29,173 nt of DNA. Origin: RGDT01 sp964630925. Its GTDB lineage: Bacteria; Planctomycetota; Planctomycetia; Gemmatales; Gemmataceae. Shown here piece by piece: positions 7,995-16,800 of the stretch. The stretch's first letter is position 1, and each line of letters begins with the position of its first letter. The DNA lies in contig CAZVZK010000129.1 in NCBI GenBank assembly GCA_964630925.1, forward strand, positions 1 to 29,173. Reading direction: 5' to 3'. The position numbers and the translations under genes were made by a program. The notes under the pieces are model-generated. The model was not told the DNA's origin. It saw only the letters and a program-made list of their open reading frames with translations, and did no database searches.

Positions 7995-8024
7995 ATCCTA
8001 CCTCGCCCCTTCACCAGGAAGCAA
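7995..8024 (-). promoter_or_regulatory. Possible sigma70-type promoter for the GAF/HlyD/M50 cluster
   Basis: On the minus strand TTGCTT (8024-8019) and TAGGAT (8000-7995) are separated by 18 bases, about 40 bases before the ATG at 7956. The matches to TTGACA and TATAAT are partial. The position upstream of the first gene and the local drop in GC support it; it is a pattern match only. Confidence 0.35.
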
Positions 8025-8098
8025 GGCGCATGCACGGAACGCGCCGCCGCGGACGCGCCCCTGTGAGGGGATGCGGGGCTACAGAGCGTATCGGAAAT

Positions 8099-8127
8099 GA
8101 AACCCGCCGGCGGCCAAAGTGGGCCGC
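8099..8127 (-). terminator. Possible trxB terminator hairpin
   Basis: Four bases after the trxB stop codon, GCGGCC (8127-8122 on the minus strand) pairs with GGCCGC (8115-8110) around a 6-base loop. It is followed by a GC stretch and then GTTTCATTT. The T-rich tail is displaced and interrupted, so this is a weak candidate. Confidence 0.35.
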
Positions 8128-8131
8128 GCGG

Positions 8132-9214
8132 TCACTCGTGTTCCGCGAGCCAGCGCTCGGCGTCGAGGGCCGCCTGGCACCCCGAGCCCGCCGCCGTCAC
8201 CGCCTGCCGGTAGTAGCTGTCGGCCACGTCGCCCGCCGCGAACACTCCCTCGACGCTCGTGTTCGTGCGGAACGGGACGGTCCACTTGACGTAGCCCGAC
8301 GGCTCCAGCTCGATCTGTCCCTTGAGGAAGTCGGTGTTCGGCGTGTGCCCGATGCCCAGGAACATCCCGCCGACCGGCACCGTCTCCTTCGTGATATCCG
8401 CCGTGCTGGCGAGGCGGACGCCGGTGACGCCCTTCTCGTCGTCACCGAGGACCTCCTCGACGACGCGGTTCCACTTGATGTTGATCTTCGGGTTCGCCTT
8501 CGCCCGCTCGGCCATGATCTTGCTGGCCCGAAGCACGTCGCGGCGCACCACCAGATGCACCTTGCTGGCGAATTTCGTCAGGTACGTCGCCTCCTCGACC
8601 GCCGAGTCCCCGCCGCCCACCACCGCGATCTCGACACCCCGGAACCGCGGCAGCGCCCCGTCGCAGGTGGCGCACGCCGAGACGCCGTTGTTCTTGAAGC
8701 GGTCCTCCGACGGCAGGCCGAGGTAGTTCGCCCGCGCCCCCGTGGCGACGATCACCGCCTTCGCCTGGGCCGTCTTGCCGTCGCGTGTCTTGAGGGTGAA
8801 CGGCCTCTGCTTGAAGTCCACCTCGATGACGTCGTCGCTGATGATGCGCGTGCCGAAGTTCTCGGCCTGCTGACGCACCCACTGCATCATCTCCGGGCCG
8901 CTGGCGGCCCGCTTGCCGTGGTGCGCCCGCTTGCCCTCGTAGAGGTGGGCCAGGTCGTCGTAGCGCTCGGGGGTGAGGGCGCTCTTGCTGAACGCGGCGA
9001 GGGCGGAGTTGTCGGCGTAGGGCCAGGTCGGGAAGTTCTCGACCTCGGTGGTGAGGTTGAGCTGGCCCAGGGGGAGGGTGCCGTTGTCCTTGTTGGGCTG
9101 ATGCCAGGGGTGGCCCTCGAAGACGAGGGGGCTCAGGTTGGCGCGGGCCGCGTAGATGGCGGCGGTCCACGCCGCCGGGCCGGAGCCGATGATGATCACG
9201 TTCTCGACGGCCAT
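8132..9214 (-). CDS. trxB: Thioredoxin reductase
   Basis: This 360-residue FAD/NADPH enzyme reduces thioredoxin in the cytoplasm. The N-terminal FAD motif reads GSGPAAWTAA (10-19), the redox-active CATC is at 181-184, the NADPH-binding motif is GGGDSAVEEA (near 205), and the terminal FAD motif is FAAGDVAD. It is longer than the usual 310-325 residues because about 35 extra residues (about 66-105, rich in Ala, Tyr, Lys and His) separate ENFP from GPEMM. The start is supported by a GAGGGG stretch a few bases upstream. It is divergent from argA across a 159-bp gap filled by the CAGTAGT inverted repeat, which must overlap or displace its promoter. Confidence 0.95.
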   Translation of the reverse strand: MAVENVIIIGSGPAAWTAAIYAARANLSPLVFEGHPWHQPNKDNGTLPLGQLNLTTEVENFPTWPYADNSALAAFSKSALTPERYDDLAHLYEGKRAHHGKRAASGPEMMQWVRQQAENFGTRIISDDVIEVDFKQRPFTLKTRDGKTAQAKAVIVATGARANYLGLPSEDRFKNNGVSACATCDGALPRFRGVEIAVVGGGDSAVEEATYLTKFASKVHLVVRRDVLRASKIMAERAKANPKINIKWNRVVEEVLGDDEKGVTGVRLASTADITKETVPVGGMFLGIGHTPNTDFLKGQIELEPSGYVKWTVPFRTNTSVEGVFAAGDVADSYYRQAVTAAGSGCQAALDAERWLAEHE

Positions 9215-9235
9215 TCTCGATTCCCCTCGCGCGTT

Positions 9236-9352
9236 GTAGTCAGTAGTCAGTAGCCATTAGCCAGTAGTGTAGACTGGAGCGAGCAGGCCGATCAATGCCC
9301 CATCCGCTTCCCGGGTCTTTCTACTGACTACCGGCTACTGACTACTGGCTAC
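9236..9352. repeat. Inverted repeat with 7-bp tandem arms (CAGTAGT type)
   Basis: The left arm (9236-9268) reads GTAGT, CAGTAGT, CAGTAGC, CATTAGC, CAGTAGT. The reverse of the right arm (9321-9352) reads GTAGC, CAGTAGT, CAGTAGC, CGGTAGT, CAGTAG. About 28 of 32 positions are complementary. A 52-bp spacer separates the arms. The element lies between divergent trxB and argA with exactly 21 bp on each side to the two start codons, so it occupies the whole upstream region of both genes apart from their ribosome binding sites. Confidence 0.87.
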
Positions 9353-9373
9353 TCCCCGGCTCGAGGCCCCCCG

Positions 9374-10657
9374 ATGCAGTTGACCGACCTCCGCGAGATC
9401 CTACGCTACGTCCCGCGCTTCCGCGACAAGCTCTTCGTCATCGCGGTTGACGGCGCCGTCGTCGAGTCCGACAACTTCCGCAACCTGCTGCTCGACATCG
9501 CGCTTCTCCGCAGCCTGAACATCGGGGTCGCCCTCGTCCACGGGGCCGCCCACCAGATCCGCCGCCTCGCCGAGATGACCGGCATCACCCCCAGCGACCT
9601 CGCCGGCTCCGGCGTCACCGACGCCGCCACCCTCCGCCTCACCCTCCTGGCCGCCTCGCGCGTCTCGCATGAATTGCTGGAGGGCCTGTCCGCCACCGAT
9701 CTCCGCGGGGCCGTCGGCAACGCCCTCGTCGCCCACCCTGCGGGCATCCTCGGCGGCGTCGATCATCTGCACACGGGGAAGGTGGAGCGCGTGGACGCCG
9801 GCCTGCTCCTGGCCCTGCTCGGCCAGGGCATCATCCCCGTCGTCCCGCCCATCGGCAGCGACGGCGAGGGGCACTCCTTCCGCCTGAACTCCGACCACGT
9901 GGCGGTGGAGGTGGCCCGCTCCCTCGGGGCGGTCAAGCTGATCTACCTGACGACGCACCCCGGCATCCCGCTCGCCGACCACCCCGGCGACGTGTACCGC
10001 CACCTCCCCGTCGGCGAGGCCGAGCTGCTCCTCAAGCGTGCCGGCCTGGAGCCGGACCTGCGCTCCAAGCTGGAGCAGGCCGTCCGCGCCGTGCGTGGCG
10101 GGGTGCCGCGCGTCCACCTCATCGACGGCAGGGTGGAGCAGGGCCTCCTCGGCGAGGTGTTCAGCAACGAGGGCATCGGCACGCTGATCCACGCCAACGA
10201 GTACGAGAACATCCGCGCCGCGACCAAGAAGGACGTGCGTGCCATCCACGGCCTCATCGAGTCGGGAGTCGAGCGCGACGAGCTGGTCCGCCGCACGCGG
10301 GCCGAGATCGAGCGCCAGGTGCAGGACTACTTCGTCTTCGAGGTGGACCGCGTGCCGGTGGCGTGCGCCGCCCTGCACCTGTACCCCGAGCAGGACATGG
10401 CGGAGCTGGCGGCGGTGTGCGTCAACCCACACTTCGAGAACCAGGGGATCGGCGGCAAGCTGATCAAGTACACCGAGCATCAGGCGCGGGGCCTGGGCGT
10501 CGGCACGCTGTTCTGCCTCTCGACGCAGGCGTTCAATTACTTCCAGCAGAAGGGCGGCTTCTCCCCCGGCACGCCGGACGACCTGCCCCCGACTCGCCGC
10601 GAGCGTTACGACAAATCGGGCCGGCGGTCCGTGGTGCTGCTCAAGCGCCTCGCGTGA
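9374..10657 (+). CDS. argA: N-acetylglutamate synthase
   Basis: The 427-residue protein has an amino-acid-kinase fold (about residues 18-280, with HGAAHQIRRLAEMTG near 55-70 and the RLNSDHVAVEVARSLGA segment) followed by a GNAT acetyltransferase (about 283-427, with CVNPHFENQGIGGKLI as the acetyl-CoA loop). This is the two-domain architecture and length of ArgA, which acetylates glutamate with acetyl-CoA as the first step of arginine synthesis. GAGG lies seven bases upstream of the ATG. The gene converges on the CHAT gene with only 10 bp between stop codons. Classical ArgA is feedback-inhibited by arginine through the kinase-like domain; whether this one is cannot be judged. Confidence 0.92.
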   Translation: MQLTDLREILRYVPRFRDKLFVIAVDGAVVESDNFRNLLLDIALLRSLNIGVALVHGAAHQIRRLAEMTGITPSDLAGSGVTDAATLRLTLLAASRVSHELLEGLSATDLRGAVGNALVAHPAGILGGVDHLHTGKVERVDAGLLLALLGQGIIPVVPPIGSDGEGHSFRLNSDHVAVEVARSLGAVKLIYLTTHPGIPLADHPGDVYRHLPVGEAELLLKRAGLEPDLRSKLEQAVRAVRGGVPRVHLIDGRVEQGLLGEVFSNEGIGTLIHANEYENIRAATKKDVRAIHGLIESGVERDELVRRTRAEIERQVQDYFVFEVDRVPVACAALHLYPEQDMAELAAVCVNPHFENQGIGGKLIKYTEHQARGLGVGTLFCLSTQAFNYFQQKGGFSPGTPDDLPPTRRERYDKSGRRSVVLLKRLA

Positions 10658-10671
10658 CGCGAGGGCGTCAC
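10654..10671. terminator. Hairpin carrying both convergent stop codons
   Basis: GTGACGC (10654-10660) pairs with GCGTCAC (10665-10671) around a GAGG loop. The argA stop (10655-10657) and the complement of the CHAT-gene stop (10668-10670) both lie in the stem and pair with each other. No T-tract follows on either side, so a role in termination is uncertain. Confidence 0.35.
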
Positions 10672-13600
10672 CGCCAGTCGCCGGAGAGCTGCCAGGCGCC
10701 CCACCAGGCGGGCGGCGAGCGCCGCTCCTTCTTCCCCGAGACGATCACCTCCGACGCCTTGCCGGCGCCGCGCAGGCCGGGCGTGCCGGTCAGCTTCTTC
10801 ACACGCTCCTCGACCCACCCGGGGTGACGGAGGATGTCGATCTGGGCCTGCCTCAACGCCTCCAGTTTCGAGAGCTTCCTCTCCCAGAGGTGGTGGTAGA
10901 AGCGCCCCATCAGCACCGCCGTCGCGGCGTCATTCACGCTCCACAGCGACGAGACGACACTCTTGCAGCCGGCGACGGCGAAGGCCCTTTGGAGGCCGAG
11001 CATGCCCTCGCCGGCCGCCTCCAGCCCGAGGCCGGTCTGGCACGCCGACAGGACGGCCAGCTCCAACTTCGACAGGTCCATCTCGGCGATCTCCAGCGCC
11101 GTCAGGATTCCGTCGTCCGCGTCGGAGGGCTTGTTGGCGCCGGCGAGGACGAGGCCGGAGAGCAGCCCCGGATCCCAGCCGGCCTCCCCGGCGAGCCCCG
11201 ACTTCATCGTCGGGGGTGCGAAGAATCCGTGCGTCGCCAGGTGCGCGTAGCGCACCCTCGGCAGCGCCACCCGCAGGGCGTCCTTCGTCGCCGCGGCGCC
11301 GGACAGCAGCTCGGACCGACCCCCCAGCCCCGCGGCGACGGCCGCCGCCTCCGGCCGCGTGGCGGGCAGCTCGGCCCAGGTGCCGCCCGCCCCGAACGCC
11401 ACCCCGCCGACGGCGAGCAGCGACGGCGGCCCGGCGGCGGGACGCAGCAGCCCCGGCAGCGCCTGGGGGATCGGCAGCACCGCCAACGCCGCCTCCTCGA
11501 TGAGGAAGGTGTCCGCCTTCGACCCCGGCAGGGCGGCGAACGGCAGGCGCGTCAGCGGCCCGTCGGGCGAGACCAGTATCACGCCCACCCCGGCGAGGTG
11601 ATCGCGCAACGGATCCCAGACGAGGCGGCGCAGCTTGCCGGCGGCCCCCCGATCGTCCCGCCCGGCCTCTAGGGCGCGGCGCCAGGCCACGATGGCCTCG
11701 GCGATGGGCGCGCCCGGCCCGAGGCCGACGCGGGCCGGCGCCGACCCCTTGCGGACGACGAACGCCGACAGCCCGCCGGAGTGGAAGAGGTAATCGACGA
11801 GCACCGCCCCCGCCGGCAGCGCCGCCGCGAGCGTCGCCGGCGCCACCCGCCCGCCCGCCTCCCGGTACTCCGCCGAAAGCAGCGCCAGCTCGGCCTCGAG
11901 CGCCTCCTTCTGGGCCGTCAGCCTCTCCAGCTCTTCGCGCCGCGCGGCCCCGCCCGAGTAGGTGAGCGCGGCCAGCCGCCGCGACAGCGCCTCGATCCGC
12001 GTCGCCAGCCGCGCGGGGCGGCTACCGGGGTCGAAGCCGGAGGCGAAGAGGCGGCGCCGCCGCGCCAGCTCGTAGCCCTGGCCCTTCCACGATAGGACGT
12101 GGGCGTAGGCGTCATTGGGCCCCGCATCGGGGATGGACAGTCGGAGGTCGAGGAATTCGCGGACGGGCCGCGCCGCGGCGAGCTGCTCGCGCTCGGACTG
12201 TGCGAAGACGACGGCCTCCCTGGCGGCACGGGAGACGCGGAGGGCTTGCTCGCTCAGCAGCAGGGCGGCCTCGGGGCGGCGCAGCGCCAGATGCAGACGC
12301 GCCAGCCCGGCGTAGCCGTGGGCCGTGTCGGGGTGGCCCTCGCCCACCGCCTCGTGCGCCACCGCCAGCGCCCGCTGGTACAGCGGGCGCGCCGCCAGAT
12401 GCGCGCCGTCGGCGGAGTGCAGCCGCGCCAGGTACAGCAGGGCGGCGGCGTAGGCGGGGCTGCGCTCGCCCCTGGCCCGCTCGCGGACGGCCAGGGCCGA
12501 CTCGACCAGGCGGCGGGCGTCGGCGCGGCGCCCGATCTCCTCCACGAAACGCGCGAGCTGCTCGCCGGCGGCGGCGAACTGCGGGTGCGTCCCGCCGAGT
12601 GTCTTGCGCGTGACCTCCATCGAGAGCGTCAGCTCGCGGATCGCGCCGTCGCGGTCCCCCATCTCTTGGAGCAGCAGCGCGAGGTTGTGCAGGTTGACGG
12701 CGTAGGAGGGGTGGCGCTCGCCGACGGCCACCTTGTACACGGCAACGGCCTGCTGCTGCAGCGGGAGCGCCGCCTTGTAGTCGCCCATGTCGCGGAGGAG
12801 TAGCGCGAGGTTGTTCATGGTCGTCGCGGCCAGGACGTGGCGCTCGCCGAACAGCTCCTTGCGCAGGGCCAGCGCCTCGCGGTACAGCGTCAGGGCCTGT
12901 CGGCGCTCGCCCTTGCGGTGGTGCAGCGACGCCAGGGCGTGCAGGGCCGCCGCGTAGTCAGGGTGCCTGTCGCCGTGCTTCGCCCTGACGAGGGCGAGGG
13001 AGCGGTTCAGCGGGGCCGACGCCCGTCGAAGGTCGCCCGCGTTGGCCAGCGACTGCCCCAGATCCAGCAGGGTGGCGATGGATTGATCGCCCGTCGGCCC
13101 TTCGATCTCCGCGAAGATGGCGACCACGCGCCGCAGGGTGGCGGCGGCCGCCTCGTCGTCGCCGAGGGACGACAGCAGCGACGCCTTGAACCGCAGCGCC
13201 CTGGCGACGAAGGGGTGCGATTCACACACGCCCTCGATGAGGGGGATGGCCCGCTCGATGAGGCCCAGCGCGGCGCGGGGGTCGCCGGCGTCGCGCGCCA
13301 AATTTGCCAGGTTATTCATCGCCACGCCGACGAGCGGGTGGCGTTCGCCCAGGACGCGGGCACGCAGGGCCAGGGCCTCGCGCCCCAGGTGCAGTGCCTT
13401 CGCCCCGTCGCCCCGGCCCGACAACGCCACCATCTCCTTACCGAGCTGGTCGGCGCGGCGGAGGGCGGAGCGCTCCTCCGGTGTGAGACGCGCCTGCCGC
13501 ACCGCGTCCTCCACGTCGAGACGCGCGCCGCCCACCTCCCAGTGCCGCTCGCCGTACAGCACGCGCAGCCCGGCGAGCCGCCGGCGGCGGTGCCGTTCCA

Positions 13601-13868
13601 CGCCCGGCCAGTCCTCCCTCTCGTAACTCCATTTGGCGGCCTGCCCCTCCAGGTGGATGGCCTTCACGTCCCACGGCCCCGTCACGCGGTGCTGCGCCTC
13701 GATGGCCCCGGACAGGGCGGCCACGGCCGCGTCACGCCGCCCGGCCTGCCAGTCCCGTGCGGCCTCCTTCAACAATTCGTCGCGGCGGCGCAGCCCGTCG
13801 GCCTGTTCCGGTGTGAGGGGCGGCGGCGGCGCGGCTCCGGCCAGGAGGAGCGTCAGCAGGAGTGTCAT
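10668..13868 (-). CDS. Exported TPR-CHAT protein 1
   Basis: The 1066-residue protein starts with a likely signal peptide (MTLLLTLLLAGAAPPPP). It has a long run of 42-residue kinesin-light-chain-like TPRs (recurring GERHP, then NLA, then GD), a helical spacer and a C-terminal CHAT domain. The caspase-type dyad is visible: His in LATHGFF at about 880 and Cys in LSACQTG at about 943, then the conserved SSLWSVND stretch and the family-typical end LSGDWR. CHAT proteases cleave proteins after TPR-mediated sensing in known systems; substrates here are unknown. The start is set by a 4-bp ATGA overlap with the upstream CHAT gene. The frame is open beyond this start, but that part is inside the neighbour and is not coding in this frame. 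Probable tandem duplicate of the neighbour. Confidence 0.88.
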   Translation of the reverse strand: MTLLLTLLLAGAAPPPPLTPEQADGLRRRDELLKEAARDWQAGRRDAAVAALSGAIEAQHRVTGPWDVKAIHLEGQAAKWSYEREDWPGVERHRRRRLAGLRVLYGERHWEVGGARLDVEDAVRQARLTPEERSALRRADQLGKEMVALSGRGDGAKALHLGREALALRARVLGERHPLVGVAMNNLANLARDAGDPRAALGLIERAIPLIEGVCESHPFVARALRFKASLLSSLGDDEAAAATLRRVVAIFAEIEGPTGDQSIATLLDLGQSLANAGDLRRASAPLNRSLALVRAKHGDRHPDYAAALHALASLHHRKGERRQALTLYREALALRKELFGERHVLAATTMNNLALLLRDMGDYKAALPLQQQAVAVYKVAVGERHPSYAVNLHNLALLLQEMGDRDGAIRELTLSMEVTRKTLGGTHPQFAAAGEQLARFVEEIGRRADARRLVESALAVRERARGERSPAYAAALLYLARLHSADGAHLAARPLYQRALAVAHEAVGEGHPDTAHGYAGLARLHLALRRPEAALLLSEQALRVSRAAREAVVFAQSEREQLAAARPVREFLDLRLSIPDAGPNDAYAHVLSWKGQGYELARRRRLFASGFDPGSRPARLATRIEALSRRLAALTYSGGAARREELERLTAQKEALEAELALLSAEYREAGGRVAPATLAAALPAGAVLVDYLFHSGGLSAFVVRKGSAPARVGLGPGAPIAEAIVAWRRALEAGRDDRGAAGKLRRLVWDPLRDHLAGVGVILVSPDGPLTRLPFAALPGSKADTFLIEEAALAVLPIPQALPGLLRPAAGPPSLLAVGGVAFGAGGTWAELPATRPEAAAVAAGLGGRSELLSGAAATKDALRVALPRVRYAHLATHGFFAPPTMKSGLAGEAGWDPGLLSGLVLAGANKPSDADDGILTALEIAEMDLSKLELAVLSACQTGLGLEAAGEGMLGLQRAFAVAGCKSVVSSLWSVNDAATAVLMGRFYHHLWERKLSKLEALRQAQIDILRHPGWVEERVKKLTGTPGLRGAGKASEVIVSGKKERRSPPAWWGAWQLSGDWR

Positions 13869-16800
13869 CGCCAGTCTCCGCTCAGTTGCCACGCCGCCCA
13901 CCAGGCTGGCGGCGAGCGCCGCTCCTTCTTGCCCGAGACCACCACCTCCGCCGCCTTGCCCGCGCCCCGTAGCCGCGTCCCCACCGCCGCCAGCGCCTTG
14001 GCGCGGCCCTCCACCCACTCGGGGTTGCGCATCACCTCCAGTTGGGCCAGGCGCAGCGCCTCGGCCTTCGACAGCTTCTTCTGCCACAGGTGGAGGTAGA
14101 AGCGCTCCATCAGGACCGCCGTCGCGGCGTCGTCCACGCTCCACAGCGACGACACCACCGACCGACAACCCGCCACCTGGAAGGCCCGCTGCAACCCCAG
14201 AAGCCCCTCGGCGGCGGCCTCCTTTCCCAGCCCCGTCTGGCAGGCGCTCAACACCGCCAGGTCCACCGCCGCCAGGTCCATCTCCGCCACCTCCAGCGCC
14301 GTCAACAGGCCGCCCCCGGACAGCACCAGGCCGGACAGCAACCCCGGATGCACCCCGGCCCCGGCGGTGAAGAAGCCGTGCGTCGCCAGGTGGGCGGTGC
14401 GGTGCCGCGGCAGGCCGTCGCGGACCGCCTCGCGCGTCGCCGCCGCGCCGGCCAGCGAAGTGGGCTTGCCCCCGAACACTGCCCGGAACCTTTGCGACAC
14501 GGCGTCGGCCTCCGCCCCAGAGCCGGGCAGGGCGGCCCACGGCCCCGCATCGCCGAACGACACGCCGCCCACCGCCAGCAGCGATTGGCCCGCCGACGAG
14601 AGCGCGGGGGGCGACGCCAGCAGGCGTGGCACGGGGACGGACACGACGGCCACCTCCTCCAGCAGGACGGACCCCTGCCGCGACCCCGGCAGGGCGGCGA
14701 ACGGCACGCGCGACAGCGTGCCGTCCGCCGAGATCAGGGCCGTCCCCGCCCCCTCGACGTGCCGCGCCAGCGGCTCCCACGCCAGCCGCCGCACCGCGGC
14801 CGCCTCGGCGGCGGCGGGCCGGCCCGCCTCGATCTCCGACCGCCACCGCCTCGCCGCCCTCTCGATGTCCGCCGCCGGCCCCAGATCGACCCGCGCGACG
14901 GGCCGGCCACGCCGCACCACCCACGCCGTCATGCGGGGGCCGATTCCGCCCTCGCGCCATCGGCGGGCGGGGTCTTGGCCCTTGTACCCGAGGTAATCGA
15001 CCAGCACGGCGCCTTCGGGCAGCGACTCGCGCAGCGCCAGGCTCGAAGGCCCGGCCCGGCCCGCCCGGAACTCGGCACTGAGGGCCGAGAGCCGGCCCTC
15101 CAGCCCCTCCTTTTCGCGCAGCAAGGCGCCCGCCCGCTCCGCGTCCGGCCGGCCCTCGCCCGCCAGGGCGGCCAGCCGGCGGGTGACCGCCAGCAGCGAC
15201 CTGGCCGCGTCGCGCGCCTCGGGGTTGTCCTCCAGGCGGGCGAACAGCTTCGCCTGCCGCTGCCGCTCGAAGACGGCGCCTTTCCAGGCCAGGGCGTGGC
15301 CGTGCGACGACTCCGCCGACTCCTCCGGCAGGGACAGACGCAGGTCGAGCGGCACGCGCAGCTCCGCCGTGGCGGCCAGCTGCTGCCGCTCCGACAACAC
15401 GGCCGCCGCGAGCGACAGCGAGGCCCGCATCGCGGTCAGCGCCTCCTCGGCGTACACCAGGGCGGCGCCGGGCCGGGCCGCCCTCGCCTCGAGGACGGCC
15501 AGCGACACCGCCGTGGCGATGGCGTGTTGGTGCCGCCTGCCCAACGAGACGCGGCGTGTGGCCAGCACGCGGCCCAGCACCTCACGGGCCTGCGCCGTCT
15601 CGCCGAGGTCGTCCAGCGACAGGCCCAGCCCGTGGCGCATGGTGGACGTCAGCGGGTGGGCTTCGCCGCCCAGACGCAGCGCCAGCCTCTCCCCCTCGCG
15701 GAAGATGGCGGCCGCGGGCCGCGCCCTGCCGGAGTCCCGCAGGACGTTGCCCAGGCTGTTCAGCATCGCGCAGTACGGCAGGCCGTCGGCCCCCTCAGTA
15801 CGCCGGGTCGCCTCCAGCGCCTCGCGCAGCAGGGCCTCGGCCCCGGCGGGGTCGCCGGCCCGCGCCCGCGTCTGGCCGAGCGTCCCGATGCTCGCCACGA
15901 GCAGCGGGTGGCCCACCGGCAGCGTCTCGCGGCGTAGCCGCAGCACCCGCTCCAGCATCTCGGCCGCCTGCCGCATGTCGCCCAGGTCCTCGTAGGCCAG
16001 GGCCAGGTTGTTCAAGGCACTCGTCGTCATGTCGTCGCGCGGGCCGAACAGCCGCGTCGAGGCCTCGACGCACTTCCGGAGCATCTCGACGGCGGTACGC
16101 GGGTCGCCGCGCTGCCGGTGGACCTCGGCGAGCATCGTGACGGCGTTCTGGAAGACGCGGTGCCTCTCGCCGTGGACCGCCCGCGCCGCCGCCATCGTCT
16201 CGCGCGCCCTGGCCTCGGCGTCGGCGTACCGGCCGGCCTCGACCAGCGTGAGGGTGAGGTTGGACAGCGAGACGACGTAGAGGGGGTGCCGCTTCCCCGG
16301 CGACGTGGCCCGGATACGCAGGGCCTCCTCGTGCATCCGTCGGGCCTCGCGCATGTCGCCGAGGCTCCTGTACGCCATGCCGAGGTTGTTCAAGGCGGTG
16401 GTGTACAGGATGCTCTTCTCGCCGTAGGCGGCCCGCGCCACGTCGCGGCACTTCTGGTACAGGGGGAGGGCCTCACGCACGTCGCCGCGTTCGCGCAGGA
16501 TCTCGGCGACGGCGTTGAGCGCCTGTGCGTGGATGGGGTGGTTCTCGCCCTTGGCCTCCTTGAAGATGTCGGCGGTCCGACGAGCCAGACGCAGGGCCTC
16601 GTCGCGCCGGCCGAGGGCGGCCTCGATGCCCGACAGGGAGTGCAGGGTGTAGGCGGTCACCTCGTGCCGCTCGCCGTGGATCTCGACGCGGAGGCGCAAC
16701 GCCTCCCGCGCCGGGCCCTGCGCCCCGGCGAGGTCGCCCATCTCTTGCCGTGCGACGGCGAGGTTGTGCAGGGCGGTGTGATACGCCTGGTGGCGCCACT

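Noticed and set aside
13869..14960. Upstream extension of the first CHAT protein
   Set aside because: The extension lies inside the second CHAT gene in another frame and is low-complexity. The ATGA overlap at 13865-13868 and the signal peptide mark the real start.
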